A stretch of DNA of 64,000 nucleotides from Salinicola endophyticus (GCF_003206575.1 NZ_PZJO01000007.1:89817-153816); one strand, 5' to 3'. Shown: positions 51,533 to 61,783, counted from the stretch's first letter. Notes: generated by a model not told the origin, from the sequence alone. Numbers and translations: made by a program.

Positions 51533-52864
51533 TCACATCATCTCGGGCTGTCGGATACGGCTGCCATCGGAAAAACGCGACAGATGGTAGGGCGCCGGAT
51601 CCACCATCGGCGTGGCACCGGTGGCGATGTCGGCCGCCAGTTGCCCGGCTGCCGGGCCGATACCGAAGCCGTGGCCGCTGCAGCCGGAGGCGACGGTGAA
51701 GCCCGGGATCGCGTCGATGGGCGAGATCACCGGCACCAGATCCGGTGTCGTATCGATCATGCCGGCCCAGGCGCGTGCCAGATGCACGTGCTTCAGTGCC
51801 GGATACTCGGCGTGCAGCGCGGCAAGCGTGGCCCGGGCCAGGGCCATGTCCGGCATGGGGTCGAGAATGCGCTGGCGTTCGAATGGCGAGACCTGATCGA
51901 ACTCCCAGCGTCCGGCCGCTTCCGGCCCGCTGAAGAAAGAGCGCCCCAGCCTGATCTGGAGCTTCTTGGCCAGCTTGCTGCGATAGGCGCTGTAGAACCG
52001 GGTGGCATAACGCAGCCCCTGGGGGCTGATCTCGACCCGGCCCAGTCCGGGCATGGCCAGCGTATAGCTGCCATCGAGCCGTCGGCGCAGCGCGAGTCTG
52101 GGGGTGGTCAGACAGCCGGGGGTCACTTCGGGCGCTGCCGTGGTCTGGATGGCGGTGCCCATGATGTTGGCCGCGGGCAGGTCCACCCCGTGACGCCGGC
52201 AGAAGCGCGAGCTCCAGGCCCCCCCGGCGCAGATCACGTTCGAGGTGCGGATCCGTCCGCGCTCGGTCCAGACCCCGCTGACACGACCCGCGGTGAGATC
52301 CAGCCCGCGCACCGCACAGTTCTGATGCACATGGGCGCCATGGGCCTGGGCGCCCTGCGCGATCGCCGGGCATGCCATGGCCGGTTCGGCACGCCCGTCG
52401 GTGGGCGACCAGACCCCGCCCAGCCAGCGCGAGGTGGTCCCCGGCGCGCGCTCATGCGCCTCCGCGGCGCTCAGCATCTGGCCGATGAAACCCTGTTCAC
52501 GGGCCTGGCGCCCCCAGACTTCCCATTTATCCAGACTCTCCTGATCGTCGGTGGTATAGACGATACCGCTGCGCCGAAAACCGACGTCACGCCCGACCTC
52601 CTGCGAGAACGCCTCCCAACGGCTCAGACTGTGCATCGCCAACGGCAGCTCATACAGGGCGCGGTTCTGTTGACGCACCCAGCCCCAGTTGCGGCTCGAC
52701 TGCTCGCAGCCGATCAGCCCCTTCTCCAGCAGCGCCACCGAGACGCCCCGGCGGGCCAGCTCATAGGCCGCGCAGGTGCCCAGGATGCCACCACCGATCA
52801 CCACCACATCCACCTGTTCGGGGAAGTCGGGCGTGTCAAAAACCGGGTCCACATTGACGAACAT
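51533..52864 (-). CDS. FAD-dependent oxidoreductase (DAO/DadA-like)
   Basis: A 443-residue flavoprotein with FAD motif VVVIGGGILGTCAAYELARR (about residues 17-36) and EKGLIGCEQSSRNWGWVRQQ. The C-terminal substrate/FAD region is SGCSGHGFGIGPAAGQLAAD. The RNWGWVRQ motif is common in oxidoreductases of opine, glycine or N-methyl amino acid catabolism. ATG 52864 follows AGAGG; the longer open frame upstream is compositionally unlike the family. With the PuuB-like enzyme it gives the operon two amine-oxidising flavoproteins. Confidence 0.88.
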   Translation of the reverse strand: MFVNVDPVFDTPDFPEQVDVVVIGGGILGTCAAYELARRGVSVALLEKGLIGCEQSSRNWGWVRQQNRALYELPLAMHSLSRWEAFSQEVGRDVGFRRSGIVYTTDDQESLDKWEVWGRQAREQGFIGQMLSAAEAHERAPGTTSRWLGGVWSPTDGRAEPAMACPAIAQGAQAHGAHVHQNCAVRGLDLTAGRVSGVWTERGRIRTSNVICAGGAWSSRFCRRHGVDLPAANIMGTAIQTTAAPEVTPGCLTTPRLALRRRLDGSYTLAMPGLGRVEISPQGLRYATRFYSAYRSKLAKKLQIRLGRSFFSGPEAAGRWEFDQVSPFERQRILDPMPDMALARATLAALHAEYPALKHVHLARAWAGMIDTTPDLVPVISPIDAIPGFTVASGCSGHGFGIGPAAGQLAADIATGATPMVDPAPYHLSRFSDGSRIRQPEMM

Positions 52865-52935
52865 GATCGAAAGCCTCTTGTTGGTGTGACCGCCGCCAGC
52901 CAGGCCGGCGACGTCTCGAATGGGCATGCGCGACG

Positions 52936-54411
52936 CTAGGGGGTCAGGTCGATCAGCACGCTCTTGTGGTGCAGGTTGGCCTCGAAGGCCGCCCGGCCCA
53001 GATCGCGGCCGATCCCGGAACGCTTGTAGCCTCCCGTGGGCAGGATGTAGTCGTGGCTGCGCCCGTAGCGGTTGACCCACACGGTGCCCGCCGACAGCCG
53101 TCGAACCGCCCGCAGCGCCCGCCCCAGATCGGCGGTGTGCACCCCCGCCGCGAGCCCGTAGACCTCATGCTCGGCCAGGCCCAGCGCCTCCTCTTCGTCA
53201 TCGAAAGCCTGGATCGTCAGCACCGGGCCGAAGATCTCTTCCCGCACGGCCGGATTGTCGGAAGTCTCCACCTGCAGGATCGTCGGGCGGTAGAAACAGC
53301 CGCCCCTATCCGTCTCGAAACGGGTTCCGCCAGCCAGGAGCTCGGCACCGGCCTCGCGGGCGCGGGAGACGATCGTCTCCACCCGTTCGGCCTGCACGGC
53401 GGAAATGAGCGGCGAAAATCGCGTGCCCGAGTGCCAGGTGAGCCCCGGTTCCAGGCTAGCGAAGCGCTGCTGCAGGCGTTCGACGAGCGGCGCCAGCAGC
53501 GGCCGCTCGACCAGCAGGCGCGAGCCGGCGACGCAGACCTGACCGGCGTTGCCGGTGATCGCGGCGGCCAGGGTCTGCGCGGTACGGTCGAGATCGGGTA
53601 CGTCGGCGAACACCAGCTGCGGGCTCTTGCCGCCCAGCTCCAGCGTGACCGGTTTCGGTCCGGTCTCGGCACAGGCGCGCATGATCGTGCGCCCGGTCTC
53701 GGTCGAGCCGGTGAACGTCACCTTGGCGACATCGGGATGCCGGCAGAGCGCCTCGCCGGCGACCGGCCCGCTGCCCTGGATCACATTGAACACCCCGGGA
53801 GGGATGCCCGCTTCCACCGCCAGCGCGGCCAGCCGGACCGCCGAGAACGGGGTCAGCTCCGAGGGTTTCAGGACCACGGTGTTACCGGCCGCCAGCGCCG
53901 GTGCGACCTTCCAGCAGGTCATGCTGAGTGGAAAGTTCCAAGGCGCGATGGCCCCCACCACACCGAGCGGCTCGGCGATCTGCATGCCCAGATGATCGGA
54001 TGCCGTGGCCGCCACCTCTCCACCGCACTTGTCGGTGAATTCGGCGAAGAAGCGAATGCCTTCGGCGGTATAGGGCACATCCCAGGCGCGGGCCTGGTCG
54101 ATGGGCCGGGTCGAGCCGAGGGACTCCAGCGCCGCGAGATCATCGATGTCGGCTTCGATCAGATCCGCCCAGCGGCGCATCGCCCTGGCCCGTTCGCGCG
54201 GCGGGCGACGCGCCCAGTCGCTATGGGTGAACGCACGCCGCGCGCTGTCGACGGCTTCATCGACGCACCCGGCATCGGCCGCGGGCAGCATCGCGTAGAC
54301 CTTGCCGTCCGACGGCCGGGATACCGCCAGCGCCCCGGTACCCGGGACGAGGCGACCGTGAATGTAGTGGCCGTCAGGAAGGGAAATGCGATCGGGGTCG
54401 AAGCTCGCCAT
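52936..54411 (-). CDS. NAD(P)-dependent aldehyde dehydrogenase
   Basis: A 491-residue ALDH superfamily enzyme. It has IAPWNFPLSMTCWKVAPALA, TFTGSTETGRTIM (cofactor), catalytic Glu258 (TLELGGKSP) and nucleophile Cys293 (GNAGQVCVAGSR), plus EEIFGPVLTI. It oxidises an aldehyde to the acid, most likely that produced by the co-transcribed amine oxidases. ATG 54411 (MASFDPDRISLPDGHYIHGR) matches the family start. It is the first gene of the minus-strand operon and is divergent from the second double-GNAT gene (268-bp region). Confidence 0.92.
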   Translation of the reverse strand: MASFDPDRISLPDGHYIHGRLVPGTGALAVSRPSDGKVYAMLPAADAGCVDEAVDSARRAFTHSDWARRPPRERARAMRRWADLIEADIDDLAALESLGSTRPIDQARAWDVPYTAEGIRFFAEFTDKCGGEVAATASDHLGMQIAEPLGVVGAIAPWNFPLSMTCWKVAPALAAGNTVVLKPSELTPFSAVRLAALAVEAGIPPGVFNVIQGSGPVAGEALCRHPDVAKVTFTGSTETGRTIMRACAETGPKPVTLELGGKSPQLVFADVPDLDRTAQTLAAAITGNAGQVCVAGSRLLVERPLLAPLVERLQQRFASLEPGLTWHSGTRFSPLISAVQAERVETIVSRAREAGAELLAGGTRFETDRGGCFYRPTILQVETSDNPAVREEIFGPVLTIQAFDDEEEALGLAEHEVYGLAAGVHTADLGRALRAVRRLSAGTVWVNRYGRSHDYILPTGGYKRSGIGRDLGRAAFEANLHHKSVLIDLTP

Positions 54412-54679
54412 GATGGACCTTGCCGTCAGAGATAGGGGAAACGACATCGCGTCGGGAGACCGCGAAAGCCACCGTCGTCGTCTAGCTACCATCGTATGGC
54501 GGAACGCCCAGCACAGGGTGCCGAGAGTCCACCTGCCTGGCGCAGTTGATGCGCCCAACCCCCTCTCTCTCGGTGCATTCTGCCGAATTCCGAGAATCCG
54601 CCGCGCCTGCGTGGCCGGCCGCACCCCACGCTGAGTAAAGTACCCGCCACGGAGCCCTCGAATACAGGAGAACGCCGAT

Positions 54680-55537
54680 ATGCCCCAAGACGCGGCTACG
54701 GCCCCCCAGTTGTCATCCCGCGATGCCACCCTCGGTTATCGCCGTTTCGATACTCAGGACCTCGACGATGCCCTGCTGCTGTCGCGCCGGCTCGGCTGGC
54801 CCCACCGCCGCCAGGACTGGGCCCAGATGCTCGAGGTCGGCCAGGGCATTGCCCTGCGCAGTGACAGCGGCGAGCTGGTGGGCACCGGTTTCTGCACCGA
54901 CCACGGCAACATGGCGACACTCGGCCTGATCATCGTCGACGACGCCTGGCAGGGGCGCGGCCTGGGACGCGAGATCCTGGTTCAACTCATGGCCCTGGCC
55001 GGTGAACGACCGCTCGCCCTGGTGGCGACAACGGCAGGGGCACCGCTCTACCGCAAGCTGGGCTTCGAGACCTGCAATCTCGTCTGTCAGTACCAGGGCA
55101 TCCTCGAGCCGACACCGGCACCGACGCTACCGCACCTGCGCCCGGCAAGGGCTGCGGACCGCGAAGCCCTGCTGGCGCTGGTGCCCGATAACCCCGTTCA
55201 TGCACTGGCGGTACGCGAAGCCACCCACGGGATGGTGCTGGACGTGGACGGACGTCTCGAGGGGTGCGCGCTATGGCGGGATTTCGGACGCGGCCACCAT
55301 ATCGGACCGGTCCTTGCCGATTCCGACACCGCGGCGCGCGCGCTCATCCAGGCCCTGTTCGCCGAGCATGAAGGCCGTTTCGTGCGACTCGACCTGGTCG
55401 ATCCGAATCCGGAAGATGACTGGCTCCAGTCGGCGGGGCTGCGCTGTGTCGATCGTATCGAACGGATGCGGCGCGGCACGCTACCGGACACGCCTGGCCC
55501 GACTCGCGTCGGACTGACGACACAGACAATGGGGTAA
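54680..55537 (+). CDS. Double-GNAT acetyltransferase (paralogue B)
   Basis: A 285-residue protein with an intact N-terminal GNAT domain (LGLIIVDDAWQGRGLGREIL with the acetyl-CoA motif, then APLYRKLGFETC) and a C-terminal Acetyltransf_18-like half (GCALWRDFGRGHHIGPVLAD). Same architecture as 42791-43678 and alignable along its length, but with a conserved acetyl-CoA loop. AGGAG lies before ATG 54680. The amidohydrolase gene follows after 4 bp, so acetylation and amide hydrolysis are encoded in one transcript. Confidence 0.87.
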   Translation: MPQDAATAPQLSSRDATLGYRRFDTQDLDDALLLSRRLGWPHRRQDWAQMLEVGQGIALRSDSGELVGTGFCTDHGNMATLGLIIVDDAWQGRGLGREILVQLMALAGERPLALVATTAGAPLYRKLGFETCNLVCQYQGILEPTPAPTLPHLRPARAADREALLALVPDNPVHALAVREATHGMVLDVDGRLEGCALWRDFGRGHHIGPVLADSDTAARALIQALFAEHEGRFVRLDLVDPNPEDDWLQSAGLRCVDRIERMRRGTLPDTPGPTRVGLTTQTMG

Positions 55538-55541
55538 CGTC

Positions 55542-56879
55542 ATGCCTCTCTCGCTGGCGGCACAGGTCGAGGCGCTGGCGCCACGGTTGATCGCCTGGCG
55601 GCGGGATTTTCACCGTCACCCCGAGCAGGGATGGACCGAGTTCCGCACCGCCAGCCGGGTGGCGGAAAGCCTCGATGCGATCGGCTACCAGGTTGCTGTC
55701 GGCGACGCGGTCGTCGACCGTGAGGCGCGCCTGGGCGTGCCCGATGCGGCGACCCTCGCCGATGCCCTGGCACGCGCCCGTGACCAGGGTGGTGTCGCGC
55801 GCTGGCTTGCGGCCATGGAGGGCGGGCTGACCGGCGTCGTCGGTACCCTCGACACCGGCCGTCCGGGGCCGACGCTCGCCTACCGCTTCGATCTCGATGC
55901 CCTGCCGATCCTCGAAAGCGAGGCCGACACACACAGGCCCGCGCGACTGGGGTTTCGCTCTTGCCACCCGGGGTCGATGCACGCCTGCGCCCACGATGGG
56001 CATACCGCCCTCGGGCTCGGTCTGGCACATCTGCTGCCGGCGCTCGCCTCACGCCTCACCGGTCGCATCAAGCTGCTCTTCCAGCCGGCCGAAGAGGGCG
56101 TCAGAGGTGCCGGGGCCATGGCCGAGGCCGGTGTGGTCGATGACGTCGATCATTTCATCGCCACCCACCTGGGGCTGGGGCAGCCCGAGGGCACGCTGAT
56201 CTGCGGTGCGGACGGCTTTCTGGCGACGACCAAACTCGACGTCACCTTCACCGGGCGCGCCGCCCACGCCGGCGGGGAACCCGAAAAGGGGCGCAATGCC
56301 CTGCTCGCCGCCGCGCAGGCGGTGCAGGCGCTACATGCGATCGCACCGCATGCCGCTGGCGCCTCGCGGCTCAACGTCGGCCGCCTGGAGGCCGGCAGCG
56401 GGCGCAACGTGATCGCCGACACGGCCTTCATGCAGCTGGAGACTCGCGGCAGCACCACGGCGATCAACGACTATGTCGAGGGGCGGGCCCGGGAGGTACT
56501 GGCAGGTGCGGCGCGCATGCAGGGCGTCGAGCTGGCCATCGCGCGTCTCGGCGCCGCGGTGGAGTGCGCCTCGAGCCCCGCGCTGGTCGAACGCATCGCG
56601 ACGGCGCTCGAGGGCCGGGCAGGCATCCGTGAGCTGATCACCCACGACACCACCCCCGCCGGCTCGGAGGACGCGACACTGCTGATGCGTCGCGTCATCG
56701 AGCGGGGCGGAGAAGCAGCCTATCTGATCTTCGGCACCCGACTCGCCGCCGGCCACCACCACCCCGAGTTCGATTTCGACGAGGCGACCCTGGCGCCCAC
56801 GCTGGAGGCGCTGGCGAGCATCGCGCTGGCACTCGCCGGCGAGGCCGCGGATGCCGACGGGCGCGAACTAGCCGAATAG
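55542..56879 (+). CDS. M20-family amidohydrolase, aminobenzoyl-glutamate hydrolase subunit A (AbgA)-like
   Basis: A 445-residue M20D amidohydrolase. Metal and catalytic residues are in MHACAHDGHTALG (about residue 146), FQPAEEGVRGAGAM, FIATHLGLG and the C-terminal GHHHPEFDFDE. The extended N-terminal region (WRRDFHRHPEQGWTEFRTAS) is AbgA-like. It hydrolyses an N-acyl or N-aroyl amino acid amide bond in the cytoplasm. Its stop lies inside the convergent OYE gene, giving a 12-bp overlap of gene ends. Confidence 0.88.
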   Translation: MPLSLAAQVEALAPRLIAWRRDFHRHPEQGWTEFRTASRVAESLDAIGYQVAVGDAVVDREARLGVPDAATLADALARARDQGGVARWLAAMEGGLTGVVGTLDTGRPGPTLAYRFDLDALPILESEADTHRPARLGFRSCHPGSMHACAHDGHTALGLGLAHLLPALASRLTGRIKLLFQPAEEGVRGAGAMAEAGVVDDVDHFIATHLGLGQPEGTLICGADGFLATTKLDVTFTGRAAHAGGEPEKGRNALLAAAQAVQALHAIAPHAAGASRLNVGRLEAGSGRNVIADTAFMQLETRGSTTAINDYVEGRAREVLAGAARMQGVELAIARLGAAVECASSPALVERIATALEGRAGIRELITHDTTPAGSEDATLLMRRVIERGGEAAYLIFGTRLAAGHHHPEFDFDEATLAPTLEALASIALALAGEAADADGRELAE

Positions 56880-57968
56880 CCCTTTCAAGGTATGCGGCTG
56901 GCTGCGCAGATACTGCTTGGGCGCATGCACGCTGGCCCCCAGCTTGGCCGCGGCGTGCCACGGCCAGCGCGGATCGAAGAGCATGCCGCGGGCCAGCGCC
57001 ACGGCATCGGCCTCGCCGCTGAAGACGATTCCTTCGGCCTGCTCCGGCTCGGTGATCAGACCCACCGCGATCACCGGCATGGCGACCTCCTGCTTCATGC
57101 GCCGGGCGAACGGCACCTGATAGCTGGGGCCGACATCGAGCGCCTGGCGCGGATCGAGCCCGCCACCGGAGCAGTCGATGAAGCTGCAGCCGCGGGCATC
57201 GAGGGCCTTGGCCAGGGCCACGCTCTGCTCCAGATCCCAGCCGCCCTCGACCCAGTCGCTGCCGGAGATGCGAATCCCCACCGGCTTGTCCGCCGGGAAC
57301 ACCTCACGCACCGCCTCGAAAATCTCGAGCACCAGTCGCATGCGGTTCTCCAGGCTGCCGCCGTAGGCGTCTTCGCGCTGGTTGGAGAGCGGCGACAGGA
57401 ACTGATGCAGCAGATAGCCGTGGGCCGCGTGCAGTTCGATCAGATCGAAGCCGAGACGCGCCGCGCGGGTCGCTGCGGCGACGAAATCCGCCTTGAGTGC
57501 GTCGATATCGTCGAGCGTCATCGCCTGCGGCGGGCGCTGATCGGCCTGATAGGGCACCTCGGAGGGCGCCAGGGTCTGCCATCCTCCCGCTTCCAGGCTC
57601 AACTGCTTGCCGCCCTCCCAGGGGGCCTGGCAGGAGGCCTTGCGCCCGGCGTGACTGAGCTGGATGCCGATCGGCATCGGCGAATGGGCGCGTACCGACG
57701 CGAGCGTACGCGCCATCGCCCGCTCGTTGGCGTCGGAATAGAGCCCGACGTCGCCCGAGGTGATACGCCCCGCTTCGGCCACCGCCGAGGCCTCGATGAT
57801 CAGCAGGCCGGCCCCCGAGAGCGCCAGCTGGCCCAGGTGGATGGTGTGCCAATCGGTCATGCTCCCCTCGCCGTCGGCGGAGTATTGGCACATCGGCGAG
57901 ATCACGATGCGGTTGGAAAGCGTCAGCCCGTCGAGTGCCAGCGAAGAGAAGAGTTGCGGAGATGCCAT
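56868..57968 (-). CDS. NADH:flavin oxidoreductase, Old Yellow Enzyme family (YqjM/XenA-like)
   Basis: A 366-residue FMN-dependent ene-reductase. It has SNRIVISPMCQYSADGEG with the YqjM-class Cys, IQLSHAGRKAS, the active-site ELHAAHGYLLHQFLSPLSNQ and the phosphate-binding end DAVALARGMLFDPRWPWHAA. It reduces activated C=C bonds of unsaturated carbonyls or nitro compounds with NAD(P)H. AGGAG precedes ATG 57968 by 10 bases. Confidence 0.93.
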   Translation of the reverse strand: MASPQLFSSLALDGLTLSNRIVISPMCQYSADGEGSMTDWHTIHLGQLALSGAGLLIIEASAVAEAGRITSGDVGLYSDANERAMARTLASVRAHSPMPIGIQLSHAGRKASCQAPWEGGKQLSLEAGGWQTLAPSEVPYQADQRPPQAMTLDDIDALKADFVAAATRAARLGFDLIELHAAHGYLLHQFLSPLSNQREDAYGGSLENRMRLVLEIFEAVREVFPADKPVGIRISGSDWVEGGWDLEQSVALAKALDARGCSFIDCSGGGLDPRQALDVGPSYQVPFARRMKQEVAMPVIAVGLITEPEQAEGIVFSGEADAVALARGMLFDPRWPWHAAAKLGASVHAPKQYLRSQPHTLKGLFG

Positions 57969-58089
57969 CGGATTGCGGCTCCTGTCGCGGAATGGAATGG
58001 CAAGAAATGTAGCTGGCTAATAATTGCAGCGCAACGTCTCTCCCCCGCCCCACCGCCCTTCAGGTACCGAAGCGGATACGACGATGCAT

Positions 58090-58114
58090 AAAAAAACCCG
58101 GCCAAGGGGCCGGG
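58090..58114 (-). terminator. Rho-independent terminator of the dksA2-zigA operon
   Basis: Read on the minus strand, CCCGGCC and GGCCGGG form a 7-bp stem with a CCTT loop, followed by seven T (58096-58090). It lies about 50 bp after the zigA stop. Confidence 0.9.
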
Positions 58115-58162
58115 AAAGACTCTGTTGGAGACCAGACCACAGAGATTCAGCGGGCGCATCGC

Positions 58163-59398
<1,236 letters not shown>

Positions 59399-59489
59399 GA
59401 TCGTTTCCTCACTGCATCGGTCGTTGCCAGGGCGCGGCTGGGGCCGCGTACTTCAGGCCAGCTCGCCTCTCGCGCTGCAGCTTTTGGGG

Positions 59490-59921
59490 TCAGGCGCTGC
59501 GGCGCTTGGCATAGTGGTGTTCGCGCTGCTCCTGGCGCTCCTTGGCCTCCAGGCAGAGCGTGGCGGTGGGCCGCAGCAGCAGCCGCTTTAGCCCGATCGG
59601 CTGGCCGGTCTCGTCGCAGAAGCCGTAGTCGCCGGACTCGATGCGCTGAAGCGCCGCCGCGATCTTGCGCAGCAACCGAGTCTCGCGGTCGGCCTGACGC
59701 AGCAGCAGACTCAGCGTCTCTTCATTGGCGGCAAGATCGGCATCGTCACCATCGCCACGGCTGTCGACGATGATCGCGCGGGTCTCCGCCAGGGCCGCGG
59801 CCAGCGTTTCGCGCTCGCGTTCCAGCCGACGCTGGAAGAACGCCAGCTGGGCCTCGTTCATGTAGTCCGCCGCCGGCATCGCCAGCAGCTGCGTTTCGTC
59901 TGTCATCGGTGATCGCGCCAT
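59490..59921 (-). CDS. dksA2: DksA-family transcription factor lacking half of the zinc-finger cysteines (DksA2-like)
   Basis: A 143-residue DksA/TraR protein. The coiled-coil tip keeps the acidic motif DDADLA (DxxDxA) needed to act in the RNA polymerase secondary channel. The zinc finger has only two of four cysteines: Cys102 and Cys123 remain, while the partners are Thr105 and Ala126. This Cys-Thr-Cys-Ala pattern is that of Pseudomonas DksA2, which works without zinc. GGAGG is 5 bases before ATG 59921; the frame runs on to 60008 across the Zur box and is not coding there. First gene of a Zur-type operon with zigA. Confidence 0.92.
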   Translation of the reverse strand: MARSPMTDETQLLAMPAADYMNEAQLAFFQRRLERERETLAAALAETRAIIVDSRGDGDDADLAANEETLSLLLRQADRETRLLRKIAAALQRIESGDYGFCDETGQPIGLKRLLLRPTATLCLEAKERQEQREHHYAKRRSA

Positions 59922-59973
59922 GGCCACCTCCAGGCTCGAATGCGGCCCGGCATCGGTCCGCGCAACGCCATTT

Positions 59974-59990
59974 ATGTTATAACATAACAA
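59974..59990. promoter_or_regulatory. Zur box upstream of dksA2-zigA
   Basis: ATGTTATAACATAACAA matches the Zur pattern at about 14 of 16 defined positions and overlaps a perfect 16-bp palindrome TTATGTTATAACATAA at 59972-59987. It lies about 53 bp upstream of the dksA2 start, where it would cover the promoter. Confidence 0.85.
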
Positions 59991-60060
59991 TAAAGCAGCC
60001 AAGCACAAACCCCATTTCTGATCACCGCAGCGGATAGCGGCGCGGCAGATCGCACAATCG

Positions 60061-60084
60061 AAAAAGGGGCGTCAAAGACGCCCC
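60061..60084 (-). terminator. Rho-independent terminator of the CNNM-family gene
   Basis: On the minus strand GGGGCGTC and GACGCCCC form an 8-bp stem with a TTT loop, followed by five T (60065-60061). It sits about 80 bp after the gene's stop. Confidence 0.88.
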
Positions 60085-60163
60085 TCGGATATTCCCCACC
60101 GCCCTTACGCCATCGTGGCTATCGCAGCGATGGTGGTTGTACGGCTATCCCCGTTGCCCGCAC

Positions 60164-61183
60164 TCAGTCGGCATGGGGCCGCAGCCGTTTGAGCCAGCGC
60201 TGCTTGGCGTACTTGCGCAGGTTATGCACGTTATCGGTCTCGTCGACGATGTCCTGGCCCAGGATCGTCTCGATCACGTCTTCCATGGTGATCAGCCCGA
60301 CCCAGCTACCGTGATCGTCGTAAACCACGCGCAGGTGGTTGTGATCCTTGAGCATGGCGGCGAAGACATGCTCGACGCTGTCGTTCTCGTCGACCATCGC
60401 CACCGGGTGCATCAGCGCCTTGAGCCGCTGTTCGTCCTCGGCGTGATAGGTATCGGCCTTGTGCACGTAGCCCAGCGCCTGCTCGGCACCATCCATCACC
60501 GGAAAGCGGGTGAACTGGGTCTTGCCGTAGTCATGGTCGAACTCCGCCACGCTCATGTCCGGTGCCACCGTCATGCACACGGTACGCGGGGTCATCACCC
60601 GCTTCAGCGGAATCTCGTGGAGGTTGAGAATATTGGTGATGGTGCGCGCCTCGTCGGCGTCCAGCGCCTTGCCCTCGAGGCCGATCCTGGCCAGCGCCTT
60701 GATCTCTCCGCGCATGTCGACATCGCCCTCGTTCTTGGCAATGCGGTTGGTGATCATCTCCGAGAGCCAGATGAACGGCAGCAGCAGCCACACCATGAAC
60801 TTGAGTATCCGCGGCAGCATCGGTGCCAGCGTCCGCCAGTAGGTGGCGCCGATGGTCTTGGGGATGATCTCGGAGAAGACCAGGATCCCCAGGGTCATCA
60901 ACGCCGAGGCGATCGCCACATGAGCATCGCCGAACACCACCGCCACCTGGGCGCCGACGCCGGTCGCCCCGACGGTGTGGGCAATGGTATTGAGGGTCAG
61001 GATCGCCGCCAAAGGGCGGTCGATGTTGGACTTGAGCGCATTGAGCGAGTCGTGCAGCTTGGGGCGCGTCTCCTGGAGCTGCGCGATGTAGCTGGGCGTC
61101 AGCGAGAGCAGCGCGGCTTCGAGAATCGAGCAGAGAAACGAGAAGCCGATGGAGAGAACGACGAAAGCCGTCAGCAGAAGCAT
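60164..61183 (-). CDS. CNNM/HlyC-CorC-type membrane protein with CBS domain pair
   Basis: A 339-residue protein. An N-terminal DUF21/CNNM membrane domain (about residues 1-150, with EIIPKTIGATYW in the conserved loop) is followed by a tandem CBS module (about 195-315: VMTPRTVCMTVAPDMSVAEF and LRVVYDDHGSWVGLITMEDV). The CorC_HlyC C-terminal domain is absent, making it shorter than CorC-type paralogues. The family is implicated in Mg2+/Co2+ efflux or its control, with CBS domains sensing nucleotides. No ribosome site is evident at ATG 61183. Confidence 0.9.
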   Translation of the reverse strand: MLLLTAFVVLSIGFSFLCSILEAALLSLTPSYIAQLQETRPKLHDSLNALKSNIDRPLAAILTLNTIAHTVGATGVGAQVAVVFGDAHVAIASALMTLGILVFSEIIPKTIGATYWRTLAPMLPRILKFMVWLLLPFIWLSEMITNRIAKNEGDVDMRGEIKALARIGLEGKALDADEARTITNILNLHEIPLKRVMTPRTVCMTVAPDMSVAEFDHDYGKTQFTRFPVMDGAEQALGYVHKADTYHAEDEQRLKALMHPVAMVDENDSVEHVFAAMLKDHNHLRVVYDDHGSWVGLITMEDVIETILGQDIVDETDNVHNLRKYAKQRWLKRLRPHAD

Positions 61184-61294
61184 GGGGGTTCGCTATGTGA
61201 CCAGTGAGCGCTCTTTATCGGGACTTGGCCAGGCCGTGTCAAGGCGACGGGGAGTCGCCGCCGCCGAGCGCACGGCGGCGGCGCACGGTCACGC

Positions 61295-61783
61295 TCAGTG
61301 GCCGAATTTCTCGTTCTCGCCCATGTCTGGCTTATGGTCCTTCTTCACGTTGGCCTTGGCGATCTCGTAGAGCTGGAAGGCCTTGCTCTCGCGCGCCTGC
61401 CAGTGCTCGCCGAAGTCGATATCGATCTCCAGCATGGCGATGTCATCGTCCTCGCGACCACCCTCGAACCAGGCCGCCACGAACGGGTTCCAGTACTTGT
61501 CGATCAGCTCGGCATCGTCGCGCAGGCGCGCCTTGCCCGACATCGACACGTAGACCCCGTGCTTCTGATCGGAAAAGGTGATGCAGACGTCACGATCGCT
61601 CTGCGCTTCGAACGCCTTTTCGGCGCTGCGCCGGGTATAGAACCAGAGCGTGCCGTCGTAGGCATCCTGGACCAGATGCATGGGCCGGGCGCGGGGTACG
61701 CCGTCGTCGAGGGTCACCAGCATGCCGACCTTGATATCGTCGATCAGTTGCCAGATCTTCTGCTTGTGTTCGGGGCTGGACAT
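61295..61783 (-). CDS. Pyridoxamine 5'-phosphate oxidase-family protein (general stress protein 26-like)
   Basis: A 162-residue split-barrel flavin-binding protein with the family core KVGMLVTLDDGVPRARPMHL, LWFYTRRSAEKAFE and DVCITFSDQKHGVYVSMSGK. These proteins bind FMN/FAD or F420-type cofactors and are often stress-induced; no substrate is predictable. AGGAGG precedes ATG 61783. Confidence 0.88.
   Translation of the reverse strand: MSSPEHKQKIWQLIDDIKVGMLVTLDDGVPRARPMHLVQDAYDGTLWFYTRRSAEKAFEAQSDRDVCITFSDQKHGVYVSMSGKARLRDDAELIDKYWNPFVAAWFEGGREDDDIAMLEIDIDFGEHWQARESKAFQLYEIAKANVKKDHKPDMGENEKFGH

Noticed and set aside
49965..51590. 541-codon plus-strand open frame
   Set aside because: Runs antisense across parts of the PuuB-like and HAD genes, which have intact motifs.
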